Below, in pieces: positions 47,525-57,405 of a stretch of DNA of 64,000 nt (position 1 is its first letter; each line of letters opens with the position of its first letter). This DNA is from Variovorax sp. PBL-H6 (GTDB lineage Bacteria > Pseudomonadota > Gammaproteobacteria > Burkholderiales > Burkholderiaceae_C), in contig NZ_LR594659.1 in assembly GCF_901827155.1 (NCBI RefSeq), positions 2,046,001 to 2,110,000 of the forward strand. Direction: 5' to 3'. The notes beneath the pieces were generated by a model. That model was not told where the DNA came from. It worked only from the letters and a program-made list of their open reading frames with translations, and ran no database searches. The position numbers were made by a program, and so were the translations under genes.

Positions 47525-48223
47525 TCAAGGCATTGCGAAGAGTGATTCGATCTCCTGAGAGGCCGCCTGGATTGCGGCTTGGACCTTGTGCAGGTGGTCA
47601 GGCGACGAGTACCGGGTGCATGTGCCGGACAGAGAAAGGGCTCCCAGCAACCTGTTGCGCGAATCGAATACCGGCGTCGCGACCGCTGCCAGTTCTGGAT
47701 CCCGTTCCCCCATGCTCGTTTGCAGCAGCCCCGAGGCATCGGGCGGCCTGCCGGCCGCGAACGCGCGCACGACGCGGCCGCTCGCTCCTCGGTCGATTGG
47801 CAGCGTATCGCCGACCCGCAGGAAGTGGCTAACGGCCTGATTTCCGAACGCGACTGCCACGCACAGTCGCAGGTCGCCATGCGGCACGAAGAAGCTTGCG
47901 GTTTCCCCCGTGTCCGCCGCCATGCGCTCCAAGCTCGGTTGCACCGCGGCTGCAATGCCCTGCGTCGCGTTACCGGTGCGCTCCAGGACCGCGATGGCGG
48001 GCCCCAGGCGGTATCGATCGTTTCCGTCCTTCAACACAAACGAATACTGGGCCAGGGATCGCAGCAGCCTGGAGGCCGTGGCCTTGTCTAGGCTGGTCGC
48101 GCGCGCCACATCGCTCAACTTTTGTCCCTCGTCATAACGCAACGCCATCAGGAGGCGTAGCCCGCGCTCCAGCGCATTGACCCGCAGCCCTGGTTCCCCT
48201 ACGGGCGCGTCAGCTTTTGACAT
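47525..48223 (-). CDS. IclR-family transcriptional regulator
   Basis: A 232-residue IclR regulator: N-terminal winged helix (NALERGLRLLMALRYDEGQKLSDVARATSLDKATASRLLRSLAQY) and C-terminal GAF-like effector domain (ASFFVPHGDLRLCVAV, LPIDRGASGRVVRAF, ATPVFDSRNRLLGALSLSGTCTRYS). It is divergent, with a 55-base gap, from the CoA-transferase and lyase genes, and the gap contains a GATCAT...GATCAT repeat. Control of that catabolic run is the natural inference. Confidence 0.9.
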   Translation of the reverse strand: MSKADAPVGEPGLRVNALERGLRLLMALRYDEGQKLSDVARATSLDKATASRLLRSLAQYSFVLKDGNDRYRLGPAIAVLERTGNATQGIAAAVQPSLERMAADTGETASFFVPHGDLRLCVAVAFGNQAVSHFLRVGDTLPIDRGASGRVVRAFAAGRPPDASGLLQTSMGERDPELAAVATPVFDSRNRLLGALSLSGTCTRYSSPDHLHKVQAAIQAASQEIESLFAMP

Positions 48224-48278
48224 ATGGGTTCCCTTCGATTAAAGTTCGTTTCACACAACGATCATATAGGATCATCTG

Positions 48279-49496
48279 ATGAAACACAATATCTCGCCAA
48301 CGAGTTCAAAGTTCCCGCTCGCGGGCGTCAAGGTTCTAGACTTTGGACACACGGTGATGGCGCCGACATGTGGCTTGATCCTCGCGGACCTCGGCGCAGA
48401 GGTAGTTCGCATCGAACGAGTGGAGGGCGATCCCACGCGCAACCTCAAGGGATTTGGATCAGGCTTCTTCGGCTATCTGAACCGCAACAAGCAAAGCGTT
48501 GCGATCGATCTGAAAAATCCCCTGTCACGTCCGGTGCTCGAGCGCGCCTTCGAATGGGCCGACGTGGTGATCGAGAACTTCGGTCCTGATGTGATGGATC
48601 GGCTGGGGTATGGCTATGCCGACGCGACCCGCGCCAATTCCCGAATCATCTATTGCTCACTCAAGGGCTTTCTGCCGGGGCCCTACCAGGCACGCCCTGC
48701 CCTTGACGAAGTCGTGCAGATGATGGGCGGGCTGGCATACATGACGGGACCCGTTGGCCAACCGATCCGAGCGGGTGCGTCCATTGTCGACATGACAGGG
48801 GGCATGTTCGGGGTCATCGGAGTCTTGGCAGCTCTTCGTGCTCGCGAAGCAACAGGCCAAGGTTCCCATGTGACAAGCGCCTTGTACGAGACCACCGCCT
48901 TCCTGGTGGGTCAACACATGGCCATGGCGCAGTTCGGCGACACGCCAGTCGTGCCGATGCCGGCGAGGACTCAAGCGTGGTGCCTCTATGACCTTTGCCC
49001 ATGCGCCGACGGCCAGATGTTCATCGGCATCACCAGCGACGCTCAGTGGAACCGGTTCTGTGTCGCCTTCGGACTGCAGGAACTCCAGGACGATCCGCGC
49101 TTGGCGACCAATACGAGCAGAACCATCGAGCGGCCTTGGCTTATCCCTCGTCTCAACGAGAAGTTCGCAACGCTCTCGATGGCCACTGTCGAGTCACTCT
49201 GCAAGAAGGCTGAAATCCCGTTCGGGCCTGTTCGCACCCCCTTGGATCTTCTTGACGACGAACATTTGCGCGCCAATGGCTCACTGCTGGATGTGACGGT
49301 TGGCGACAGAAGCGCCAGCCTGCCGGCCATGCCATTCCGAATTGACGACCACTTGCCGAGCGTTCGCCTCCAGCCCCAAGGCATCGGTGCGCAGACCGCC
49401 GAGTACCTGAGCACCTGGGGCTTGACGGATCCGGAGTGCCAGCACTTGTTCGATTGCAGTGCCGTTGCCGGACCCCAGCTACAGCCCTCGCTCTGA
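48279..49496 (+). CDS. Family III (CaiB/BaiF) CoA-transferase
   Basis: A 405-residue CoA-transferase of the formyl-CoA transferase family. It shows the entry LAGVKVLDFGHTVMAPTCGLILADLGAEVVRIE, FGYLNRNKQSVAIDLKN, the catalytic Asp in RPALDEVVQMMGGLAYMTG (about residue 147) and the SHVTSALYETTA segment. It moves CoA between carboxylic acids. Immediately downstream is an HMG-CoA-lyase-like gene, a pairing seen in degradation of branched C5-C6 dicarboxylates (activation followed by retro-aldol or retro-Claisen cleavage). The substrate is unknown. Confidence 0.92.
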   Translation: MKHNISPTSSKFPLAGVKVLDFGHTVMAPTCGLILADLGAEVVRIERVEGDPTRNLKGFGSGFFGYLNRNKQSVAIDLKNPLSRPVLERAFEWADVVIENFGPDVMDRLGYGYADATRANSRIIYCSLKGFLPGPYQARPALDEVVQMMGGLAYMTGPVGQPIRAGASIVDMTGGMFGVIGVLAALRAREATGQGSHVTSALYETTAFLVGQHMAMAQFGDTPVVPMPARTQAWCLYDLCPCADGQMFIGITSDAQWNRFCVAFGLQELQDDPRLATNTSRTIERPWLIPRLNEKFATLSMATVESLCKKAEIPFGPVRTPLDLLDDEHLRANGSLLDVTVGDRSASLPAMPFRIDDHLPSVRLQPQGIGAQTAEYLSTWGLTDPECQHLFDCSAVAGPQLQPSL

Positions 49497-49580
49497 TCAT
49501 CTTGCTGCGTTTCAGCAAAGAGACCGTCAGGTGCGACCCTGGATCTGGCAAACGGGCAGCTAACTTTTAGTGGAAATCAC

Positions 49581-50510
49581 ATGCAAATCAAAATCATCGA
49601 AGTCGGCCCGCGAGATGGTCTGCAAAGCGAGAAGACCTTCATTGCGACCGCGCAGAAAGTCCGGCTCATCGACTCCCTTTTCGGCGCAGGTATACGGTCC
49701 GTGGAGGCGACTTCTTTCGTATCGCTCACGGCCGTCCCTCAGATGGCGGATGCTGCGGACGTGCTGCAGCAGATCAGCAGGCCCGAGGGTTCCGTCGTGA
49801 GTGTGCTTGCACCCAACGTCCGGGGGGCGCGCGACGCCATCCGGGCCGGCGCTGACGAGCTGGTCGCATTCGTGTCTGCGAGCGCGACGCACAACAGGAA
49901 AAACCTCAACCGCAGCGTCGCCGACTCGCTGATCAACATCGAGGCGGTAGCCGAGTTGGCGTCCCAAAGTGGAACGCCCTTGCGCGCCGCGGTCTCCACC
50001 GTCTTCGGATGCCCCTTCGAAGGCGATGTCGATGTCGGTTCAGTGGTGGCGATCGTCCAGACGCTCAGCCGCATCGGAATTCGTCAGGTCACTTTGGCCG
50101 ACACGACGGGGATGGCGACGCCTGCGGTGGTTCGCGCGGTATGCGCGGGCGTCCGGAACGCGGTGCCCGAGGCAATGCTATCCCTCCACTTCCACAACAC
50201 GCGCGGCCTGGGTCTCGTGAACGTGGCCGCCGGACTCGAGCTCGAGATCGACGTGTACGAGTCCTCGATCGGAGGCGTCGGAGGCTGCCCCTTCGCGCCG
50301 GGCGCCACGGGCAACGTATGCACCGAGGATCTCGTGCACTACCTCCATGAGGAAGGTCACAGCACGGGAATCGACCTCGATTCGCTCGTGCGGTCGGCAT
50401 GGCTGTTGGAAGAGACCTTGGGGCGTCCTTTGCCCGGTCAAGTCATGCGCGCAGGCAAGCGACTGCGGCTCTATGACGCCGGGGCTGCACCTTCCGCCAC
50501 GGCGCGATGA
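49581..50510 (+). CDS. mvaB: Hydroxymethylglutaryl-CoA lyase family protein
   Basis: A 309-residue TIM-barrel lyase. Catalytic and metal residues are visible: GPRDGLQ (residues 9-15, Arg and Asp), HFHNTRG (HxH metal pair near 207) and GGVGGCPFAPGATGNVCTED with the catalytic Cys near 236; the last is the HMG-CoA lyase signature. It would cleave a 3-hydroxy-3-methyl acyl-CoA to acetyl-CoA and an oxoacid. It follows the CoA-transferase by 84 bases. Because of the CoA-transferase partner the true substrate may be a related acyl-CoA rather than HMG-CoA of leucine degradation. Confidence 0.9.
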   Translation: MQIKIIEVGPRDGLQSEKTFIATAQKVRLIDSLFGAGIRSVEATSFVSLTAVPQMADAADVLQQISRPEGSVVSVLAPNVRGARDAIRAGADELVAFVSASATHNRKNLNRSVADSLINIEAVAELASQSGTPLRAAVSTVFGCPFEGDVDVGSVVAIVQTLSRIGIRQVTLADTTGMATPAVVRAVCAGVRNAVPEAMLSLHFHNTRGLGLVNVAAGLELEIDVYESSIGGVGGCPFAPGATGNVCTEDLVHYLHEEGHSTGIDLDSLVRSAWLLEETLGRPLPGQVMRAGKRLRLYDAGAAPSATAR

Positions 50511-50767
50511 GCCGCGCCGTCAGTCTCGGCAGCTGATCTCCGTCATGTAGTCGCACCTGAGCGCAAGCGCCATCGGTTGGTCGCTGCGTTCACTGAAGAG
50601 TCCTGGGCATCCAGCTGCACGGCAGCCTGATCGGCCAAGGGCAGCAGCTTGCATCGCCGCAGCACGTGCGGGGGCAGGCGTGCGCAGAAATCCTGGGTCA
50701 CCTCACAGGTTGGCCCACTCAGTCGAACAGTTTGCAGGGGCCTCGATGCTCCACAAGGAGATACCCA
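50511..50767. other. Gap without a supported gene before the oxidoreductase
   Basis: 257 bases with only out-of-frame or antisense reading frames. The last 20 bases carry the AAGGAG ribosome-binding site for the gene at 50768. I recognise nothing else in it. Confidence 0.5.
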
Positions 50768-53700
50768 ATGGGCGCAGCCGACACGGCTTTTCAGAAGGTG
50801 GACATTTACGGCACCGAGGAAGGGCCGGCCTTTCTTTCGGGCATTCAGGCGCTGGTGCGGCTGCCCATGGTTCAGCGGCGTCTGGATCGCAGTCAAGGGC
50901 TGGACACGGCCGGACTCGTCTCTGGCTATCGCGGATCGCCACTGGGCGCGTACGACCAACAACTGTGGAAGGCCGCCGCTGCGCTGAAAGCGCACGACAT
51001 CGTCTTCCAGCCCGGCCTCAATGAAGACCTTGCTGCGACGGCACTTTGGGGGGCGCAGATGCACCGGGCGTTTGGACCCACGAGGGTGGATGGCGTCTTC
51101 GGCATCTGGTACGGTAAGGGGCCGGGTATCGATCGCACGGGGGACGTGTTCCGCAGCGCAAACATCATGGGCACCTCGCCGCTCGGTGGCGTTCTGGCAG
51201 TTTCGGGTGACGACCACGCCGCACAGTCGTCGATGTATCCGCACCAGACCGATGGGGTATTCCAGGCCGCCTCCATGCCCGTCCTTCAGCCGGCGAGCGT
51301 CGGCGAGGTGCTCGACATGGGACTCGCTGGCATCGCCCTCTCCCGTTACAGCGGTTTGTGGGTGGGCTTCAAGACCATCGCCGAAGTGATCGAAGCTGCC
51401 GCCGTCGTCGACCTTGGAGTGCCCCCCGCGTTCGTATCACCTGAACGCGACCCTCTTGCGGCGCGGCTGAACTGGGACTCGGCGCTCAAATGGCCGGATC
51501 AGCGTCACGAACTGGAACGGCGCTTGATCGACGAGCGTCTGCCGGCAGCCCGCTTGTGGGCGCGCGCGAACGGGTTGGATCGTTTGATCGTCCAGGCACC
51601 TGAGCGTCGCCTGGGCGTCGTGACGGTCGGGAAGGCGCACCAGGACCTGATGCAGGCATGCGCTGACCTGGGTCTGGCAGCCAACGACCTTCGCGCGCTC
51701 GGCATCTCGATCTACAAGGTAACGATGAGCTGGCCGCTGGAGACCGAAGGCATGCTGCAATTCGCGGCCGGCCACCGCGAACTTCTGGTTGTCGAGGAGA
51801 AGCGGGGCACCGTTGAACTGCAGATCAAGGAGGCGCTCTACCACGCGCCTCACGGTGCACGTCCAGCCGTCACCGGCAAAACGGACCGACAAGGTCGTTC
51901 GCTGCTCCCTGAGATCGGTGAGTTCACGCCGCTGATGGTCGCCCGCGCGCTGGTGCGCCGTATGGATGGCGCGGCGGACCTTCCCGATCGCTTGACGAGG
52001 ATGGAGGCACGGCAGCAGGCACTTGCCCCCGTTGACGTCCCCAGCAGAAGTCCCTACTTCTGTTCCGGCTGTCCGCACAATACCTCGACCAAGACCCCCG
52101 ACGGCTCCATCAGCGGCGGAGGCATCGGCTGCCACGTCATGGCCCTGATGCTGCCCGAACTCAAGACAGACACCTTTTGCCAGATGGGCGGAGAAGGTGT
52201 CCAGTGGATAGGCGCCCAGCCCTTCTCGAAGACCTCGCACATCTTCCAGAATCTCGGCGACGGCACTTACCAGCACTCCGGGCTGCTCGCGATCCGCGCC
52301 GCACTGGCTGTGGGTGCCAACGTGACCTACAAGATCCTTTTCAATGATGCCGTGGCGATGACGGGCGGCCAACCGGCCGAGGGGTCCAACGACCCTGCCC
52401 GCATCACTCGCCAGTTGCACGCCGAGGGCGTTAAGACCATCGCCCTGGTTTCTGACCAGCCCGAGCGCTGGCGGTCCAGCCGAGAGCTCGCCTCGGTCGT
52501 AACCGTGCATCACCGTGATGCCATGGACGATGTCCAGCGCCGCCTTCGAACGGTGCCCGGGGTCAGTGCGATCGTGTACGAGCAAACTTGCGCCGCCGAA
52601 AAGCGCCGCCGGCGCAAGAAGGCACCCACAGCAGCGGCGTCCAGACGCATCGTGATCAATCCTCGCGTATGCGAAGGCTGTGGCGACTGCTCCGTCCAGT
52701 CCAACTGCATATCCATCGAGCCCCTGGAAACCATGTACGGCCGCAAGCGCAGCGTCAATCAGTCGAGCTGCAACTCCGATCTTTCATGCGTCAAAGGCTT
52801 CTGTCCGAGCTTCGTCGAGGTCGACGGGGGCAAGTTGGTCAGGCCCAGCGGCGTGTCCGCGCAGCGCGAGGCCGAGTTGAAGGCGGACCTGCCTTCAGTT
52901 CAGGTTCCGGACATCGGTGAGCGCAGTTTCAATGTGCTGCTGGCCGGCATCGGCGGCAGCGGCGTGTTGACGGTCGGGGCTTTGCTTGGTGCAGCGGCGC
53001 TGGTCGATCGCAAGGTGTCCAACGTTCTCGATTTCACCGGGTTGGCGCAGAAGAACGGCGCGGTGCTCAGTCAGGTACGCATTGGCCGGTCTGCGTCTGC
53101 CATTCAGGCCTCTCGAATCGGATCGGGTGAGGCAGATGTTTTGCTCGGCACCGATCTGGTCGTCTCCGCGGGCGACGATGCGATCGCACGCTTGTCCTCC
53201 ATGCGCTCAGCCGTCGTGCTGAACGAAGACTTGACGCCCACTTCGGCGATCGTTCGCCAGCGTGACGCCGAGCTGCCGCAAGCGCGAATGCGGGCGCGAA
53301 TGCAGAGCCGTTCGAGGCCCGAGGGTTTCCATGCCTTCAGCGCGAGCTCGCTCACCAAAGCGGTTTTCGGCGATTCGACCGGCTCGCACGTGCTGATGCT
53401 CGGCTACGCATGGCAGAAGGGCCTGATTCCGCTCACCATGGAGGCGCTGGAGTTGGCGATCGACAACGGCGTCGCGCCAGCGATGAACCGCCGTGCATTC
53501 CTTTGGGGGCGCATTGCCGCCGCCCATCCCCAGGCCGCAGCCGAAGCCATCGGCAGCCTCGAAAGCGTGCAGCAGAGTCCCCCGGACGATCTCGACGAAC
53601 TCGTCGCGAGCTATGCCGCCGAACTCACCAGTTACCAGAACGAAAAATATGCAAGCCGCTACGTGGCACTGGTCGACCGCGTGCGTGACGCTGAAAAGGT

Positions 53701-54256
53701 CCTTGCGGCCAACGATCGGGGTGGCTTGGCTCGCATGGTCGCGTTGAACGCATTCAAACTCATGGCCTACAAGGACGAGTACGAGGTTGCGCGGCTGTAC
53801 AGCGAATCGGCTTTTCAAAGCAGCCTGCGCAGTCAACTCGACGGCGGGCGCCTTTCCGTTTGGCTTGCACCACCCCTGCTGGCCCGGCACGATCCCGCGA
53901 CCGGCCGTCCGCGAAAGATCAGGTTCGGCCCCTGGGTCTTCAGTGCGTTCGCAGGCTTGGCGCGCATGAAGGGACTTCGCGGCACCCGCTTCGACCCCTT
54001 CGGTCTGAACCCTGAGCGAGCGGCAGAACGAAAACTCCTCGAAGACTACTTCCTGGTGGTCGACGAGATCGCAACCCGGCTGAGGCCGGGAAACCTGGAG
54101 ACAGCGTTGAAGCTGGCGGCCATGCCCAATCAGGTTCGCGGCTATGGTCCAGTCAAGATGAAAGCGATCGCCGAGTTCGGCTCAGCGAAGGAAGGCTTGC
54201 TAGCCAGATTCCGCGCGACGCGTTCCATTCCAATTTCTAGCGCCGCTTGCGGCTGA
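50768..54256 (+). CDS. Fused indolepyruvate:ferredoxin oxidoreductase family protein
   Basis: A 1162-residue fused 2-oxoacid:ferredoxin oxidoreductase. The N-terminal pyrimidine-binding and regulatory part reads GLVSGYRGSPLG and FGIWYGKGPGIDRTGDVFR; the central thiamine-diphosphate domain has SGCPHNTSTK and GGGIGCHVMAL; a [4Fe-4S] site reads CEGCGDCSVQSNC near residue 637; the C-terminal gamma domain has LLAGIGGSGVLTVGALLGAAA and GYAWQKGLIP (879). It oxidatively decarboxylates aryl or branched 2-oxoacids to acyl-CoA and reduces ferredoxin. The ATG at 50768 has AAGGAG upstream; an earlier ATG gives an unconserved extension. A shorter, deleted paralog begins at 63243. Confidence 0.93.
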   Translation: MGAADTAFQKVDIYGTEEGPAFLSGIQALVRLPMVQRRLDRSQGLDTAGLVSGYRGSPLGAYDQQLWKAAAALKAHDIVFQPGLNEDLAATALWGAQMHRAFGPTRVDGVFGIWYGKGPGIDRTGDVFRSANIMGTSPLGGVLAVSGDDHAAQSSMYPHQTDGVFQAASMPVLQPASVGEVLDMGLAGIALSRYSGLWVGFKTIAEVIEAAAVVDLGVPPAFVSPERDPLAARLNWDSALKWPDQRHELERRLIDERLPAARLWARANGLDRLIVQAPERRLGVVTVGKAHQDLMQACADLGLAANDLRALGISIYKVTMSWPLETEGMLQFAAGHRELLVVEEKRGTVELQIKEALYHAPHGARPAVTGKTDRQGRSLLPEIGEFTPLMVARALVRRMDGAADLPDRLTRMEARQQALAPVDVPSRSPYFCSGCPHNTSTKTPDGSISGGGIGCHVMALMLPELKTDTFCQMGGEGVQWIGAQPFSKTSHIFQNLGDGTYQHSGLLAIRAALAVGANVTYKILFNDAVAMTGGQPAEGSNDPARITRQLHAEGVKTIALVSDQPERWRSSRELASVVTVHHRDAMDDVQRRLRTVPGVSAIVYEQTCAAEKRRRRKKAPTAAASRRIVINPRVCEGCGDCSVQSNCISIEPLETMYGRKRSVNQSSCNSDLSCVKGFCPSFVEVDGGKLVRPSGVSAQREAELKADLPSVQVPDIGERSFNVLLAGIGGSGVLTVGALLGAAALVDRKVSNVLDFTGLAQKNGAVLSQVRIGRSASAIQASRIGSGEADVLLGTDLVVSAGDDAIARLSSMRSAVVLNEDLTPTSAIVRQRDAELPQARMRARMQSRSRPEGFHAFSASSLTKAVFGDSTGSHVLMLGYAWQKGLIPLTMEALELAIDNGVAPAMNRRAFLWGRIAAAHPQAAAEAIGSLESVQQSPPDDLDELVASYAAELTSYQNEKYASRYVALVDRVRDAEKVLAANDRGGLARMVALNAFKLMAYKDEYEVARLYSESAFQSSLRSQLDGGRLSVWLAPPLLARHDPATGRPRKIRFGPWVFSAFAGLARMKGLRGTRFDPFGLNPERAAERKLLEDYFLVVDEIATRLRPGNLETALKLAAMPNQVRGYGPVKMKAIAEFGSAKEGLLARFRATRSIPISSAACG

Positions 54257-54271
54257 TTCCTGGAGCACACC

Positions 54272-55030
54272 ATGAAGATCGAAGGAAACGTGTACGTCGT
54301 CGCGGGCGGGGCTTCGGGCCTGGGTGAGGGGACGGCGCGGATGCTCGCGGCGAATGGCGGCAAAGTCGTTATCGCCGACATGCAGGCGGAGAAGGGAAAG
54401 GCGGTTGCCGGGGAGATTGACGGCGTCTTCGTCAAGTGCGACGTCAGCCAGGAGGCGGACGGACAGGCGGCGGTCGCTGCCGCGCAGAAACTGGGCAAGC
54501 TCGTTGGGCTGGTCAACTGCGCAGGCATTGCGCCGGCCGAGAAGACCGTTGGCAAGACGGGGCCGCACGCGCTGGCCGTGTTCAGCAAGACGGTCACGGT
54601 CAACCTGATCGGCAGCTTCAACATGATCCGCCTCGCGGCCGACGCGATGAGCAAGAACGAACCTGAATCGACCGGCGAGCGCGGCGTCCTGATCTCGACC
54701 GCGTCGGTCGCCGCCTATGACGGGCAGATCGGCCAGGCAGCCTACAGCGCTTCGAAAGGCGGAGTCGTCGGCATGACGCTGCCGATCGCCCGCGATCTGG
54801 CACGCAATGGCATTCGCAACATGACCATCGCACCCGGCATCTTCGGCACGCCGATGCTCTTCGGCATGCCCCAGGAAGTGCAGGACGCACTAGCCGCGAG
54901 CGTACCCTTCCCTTCGCGTCTCGGCACGCCCGAGGACTACGCGAAGCTCGCCAAGCACATCATCGAGAACGACATGCTCAACGGCGAAGTCATCCGTCTC
55001 GATGGCGCGATCCGCCTGCCCCCCCGCTGA
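54272..55030 (+). CDS. Short-chain 3-hydroxyacyl-CoA dehydrogenase (HSD17B10-like)
   Basis: A 252-residue SDR enzyme with the NAD motif [10 protein letters not shown] (residues 11-20), NCAG near 88, catalytic Ser in [12 protein letters not shown] and YSASKGG (YxxxK) near 163, and the family tail ending PPR. The subgroup resembles human type 10 hydroxysteroid dehydrogenase / 2-methyl-3-hydroxybutyryl-CoA dehydrogenase. It oxidises a 3-hydroxyacyl-CoA to the 3-ketoacyl-CoA used by the thiolase encoded next. It starts 15 bases after the oxidoreductase stop. Confidence 0.9.
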   Translation: MKIEGNVYVVAGGASGLGEGTARMLAANGGKVVIADMQAEKGKAVAGEIDGVFVKCDVSQEADGQAAVAAAQKLGKLVGLVNCAGIAPAEKTVGKTGPHALAVFSKTVTVNLIGSFNMIRLAADAMSKNEPESTGERGVLISTASVAAYDGQIGQAAYSASKGGVVGMTLPIARDLARNGIRNMTIAPGIFGTPMLFGMPQEVQDALAASVPFPSRLGTPEDYAKLAKHIIENDMLNGEVIRLDGAIRLPPR

Positions 55031-55082
55031 ACCGCAGCGTCGCGCAATCCAGGCCAATACATCCATCTTCAAAGGAAACTTC

Positions 55083-56267
55083 ATGGCTCAATCGATCGTT
55101 ATCGTCGGCGCCGCGCGCACCCCCATGGGCGGCTTCCAGGGCGACTTTTCTTCTCTTGCCGCGCACGACCTGGGCGGCGCGGCGATCAAAGCGGCGGTGG
55201 AGCGCGCCGGCATCGATGCCGCCACGGTCGGCGAGGTGCTGTTCGGCAACTGCCTCATGGCGGGCCAAGGCCAGGCGCCCGCACGCCAGGCGGCCTACAA
55301 GGGAGGCCTGCCCGACAGCGCGGGGGCGGTCACGCTCAGCAAGATGTGCGGCTCGGCGATGAAGGCGGCGATGCTGGCGCACGACATGCTGCTCGCGGGC
55401 ACGCACGAGGTGATGATCGCGGGCGGCATGGAGAGCATGACCAACGCGCCCTATCTGCTGCAAAAGGGCCGTGGCGGTTACCGTATGGGCCACGATCGCA
55501 TCTTCGATCACATGATGCTCGACGGCCTGGAAGACGCCTACCAGCCTGGCCGTTCGATGGGCACCTTCGGCGAAGACTGCGCCGCCAAATACAACTTCAC
55601 GCGCGAGCAGCAGAATGCGTTCGCCATCGCCAGCGTCGAGCGCGCCAAGCACGCGACGGCCGACGGTTTGTTCAAAGCCGAGATCGCGCCGATGACGGTG
55701 AAAGGCCGCAGCGGCGACACCCTCGTCGCCATCGACGAAGGCCCGGGCAAGGTCAAGCTCGACAAGATCCCGACGCTCAAGCCAGCGTTCAAGAAGGACG
55801 GCGGCACCATCACGGCTGCATCGAGCTCGTCGATCAACGACGGCGCCGCCGCGCTGGTGATGATGACCGAATCGCACGCGAAGAAGATCGGCGCCCAACC
55901 CATCGCGCGCCTGGTTGGTCACGCTACACATGCGCAGCAGCCCGAGTGGTTCGCGACCGCGCCGGTCGGTGCGGTCGACAAGCTGTTCAAGAAGGTCGGC
56001 TGGGGTGTGAAGGACGTCGACCTGTGGGAAGTGAACGAGGCTTTCGCGGTGGTGCCGATGGCGCTGATGAAGGAGCTGAACGTGGCGCACGACATCGTCA
56101 ACGTGCATGGCGGCGCCTGTGCGCTGGGCCATCCGATCGGCGCCAGCGGCGCCCGCATCATGGTCACGCTGATCCACGCGCTGAAGGCACGCGGCAAGGC
56201 CCGCGGCGTCGCCACGCTGTGCATCGGCGGCGGCGAGGGCACGGCGGTCGCCGTCGAGCTGATCTAG
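55083..56267 (+). CDS. Acetyl-CoA C-acyltransferase (thiolase)
   Basis: A 394-residue type II thiolase. The acyl-accepting Cys is in TLSKMCGSAMKA near residue 89, the active His in GGACALGHPIGASGARI near residue 349, and the second Cys in TLCIGGGEGTAVAVE near residue 379. The ATG at 55083 follows AAAGGAAAC. It cleaves 3-ketoacyl-CoA to acetyl-CoA plus a shortened acyl-CoA. Order with the upstream dehydrogenase and downstream acyl-CoA dehydrogenase is a normal beta-oxidation or isoleucine-type module. Confidence 0.94.
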   Translation: MAQSIVIVGAARTPMGGFQGDFSSLAAHDLGGAAIKAAVERAGIDAATVGEVLFGNCLMAGQGQAPARQAAYKGGLPDSAGAVTLSKMCGSAMKAAMLAHDMLLAGTHEVMIAGGMESMTNAPYLLQKGRGGYRMGHDRIFDHMMLDGLEDAYQPGRSMGTFGEDCAAKYNFTREQQNAFAIASVERAKHATADGLFKAEIAPMTVKGRSGDTLVAIDEGPGKVKLDKIPTLKPAFKKDGGTITAASSSSINDGAAALVMMTESHAKKIGAQPIARLVGHATHAQQPEWFATAPVGAVDKLFKKVGWGVKDVDLWEVNEAFAVVPMALMKELNVAHDIVNVHGGACALGHPIGASGARIMVTLIHALKARGKARGVATLCIGGGEGTAVAVELI

Positions 56268-56274
56268 GCCCGCC

Positions 56275-57405
56275 ATGCTCCTCACCTCCGACCAGGAAGC
56301 GATCCGCGATGCGGTGCGCGAATTCGCGCAGGCCGAGCTGTGGCCGCACGCGCCGATGTGGGACCGCGAACACCACTTTCCTAAGGCCGCGCACCAGGGC
56401 CTGGCGGCATTGGGCGCCTACGGCATCTGCGTGCCCGAGGAAGACGGCGGTGCCGGGCTCGATTACCTGACGCTGGCGCTGGTGCTCGAAGAAATCGCGG
56501 CTGGCGATGGCGGCACCAGCACGGCGATCAGCGTCACCAACTGCCCGGTCAACGCGATCCTCATGCGCCACGGCAACGCGCAGCAAAAGAAGAAGTGGCT
56601 GCAGCCGCTGGCGCAGGGGCAGATGCTCGGCGCCTTTTGCCTGACCGAGCCGCAGGCCGGCAGCGATGCCTCGTCGCTGCGCACCGTCGCGAAGAAGGAT
56701 GCGGACGGCTACGTGATCGACGGCGTCAAGCAGTTCATCACCAGTGGCAAGAACGGCCAGGTCGCGATCGTGATCGCGGTCACCGACAAGGCGGCGGGCA
56801 AGCGCGGCATGAGCGCCTTCCTGGTGCCGACCGACGCACCCGGTTATGCCGCGACGCGGCTGGAAGACAAGCTCGGCCAGCACAGCAGCGACACCGCGCA
56901 GATCAACTTCGACGGCTGCCGCATACCGGCCGAGAACCTGCTCGGCCAGGAAGGCGAGGGCTACAAGATCGCGCTCGGCGCGCTGGAAGGCGGGCGCATC
57001 GGCATCGCGGCGCAAAGCGTCGGCATGGCGCGCAGCGCCTTCGACGTGGCGCTGGCCTATGCAAAGGAGCGCCAAGCCTTCGGCGGCGCGATCTTCGACC
57101 AGCAGGCGGTGGGCTTTCGTCTGGCCGAGTGCGCCACCCAACTCGAAGCCGCACGCCAGCTCATCTGGCACGCCGCCACCCTGCGCGATGCCGGCCTGCC
57201 CTGCCTGAAAGAGGCCGCGATGGCCAAGCTGTTCGCCAGCGAGATAGCCGAGCGCGTCTGCAGCGCCGCGATCCAGACGCTCGGAGGCTATGGCTACGTC
57301 AACGACTTTCCCCTGGAGCGCATCTACCGCGACGTGCGCGTGTGCCAGATTTACGAAGGCACCTCGGATATCCAGAAGCTGCTGATCCAACGGGCGCTTG
57401 CGTAG
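56275..57405 (+). CDS. Acyl-CoA dehydrogenase
   Basis: A 376-residue FAD enzyme with the standard three-part fold: FCLTEPQAGSDASSLRTVA and QFITSGKNGQVAIVIAV in the FAD/substrate region, RQAFGGAIFDQQAVGF in the C-terminal domain, and the catalytic Glu in CQIYEGTSDIQKLL near the end. It makes the 2,3-enoyl-CoA for the hydratase/dehydrogenase steps. It begins seven bases after the thiolase gene. The short/branched-chain subgroup (2-methylbutyryl- or isobutyryl-like) is likely from the dehydrogenase and thiolase context. Confidence 0.94.
   Translation: MLLTSDQEAIRDAVREFAQAELWPHAPMWDREHHFPKAAHQGLAALGAYGICVPEEDGGAGLDYLTLALVLEEIAAGDGGTSTAISVTNCPVNAILMRHGNAQQKKKWLQPLAQGQMLGAFCLTEPQAGSDASSLRTVAKKDADGYVIDGVKQFITSGKNGQVAIVIAVTDKAAGKRGMSAFLVPTDAPGYAATRLEDKLGQHSSDTAQINFDGCRIPAENLLGQEGEGYKIALGALEGGRIGIAAQSVGMARSAFDVALAYAKERQAFGGAIFDQQAVGFRLAECATQLEAARQLIWHAATLRDAGLPCLKEAAMAKLFASEIAERVCSAAIQTLGGYGYVNDFPLERIYRDVRVCQIYEGTSDIQKLLIQRALA

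Noticed and set aside
47224..47955. Minus-strand 243-codon frame overlapping the IclR gene
   Set aside because: It overlaps the conserved IclR C-terminal domain out of frame and has no recognisable domain; the non-overlapping tail alone is too weak to call.
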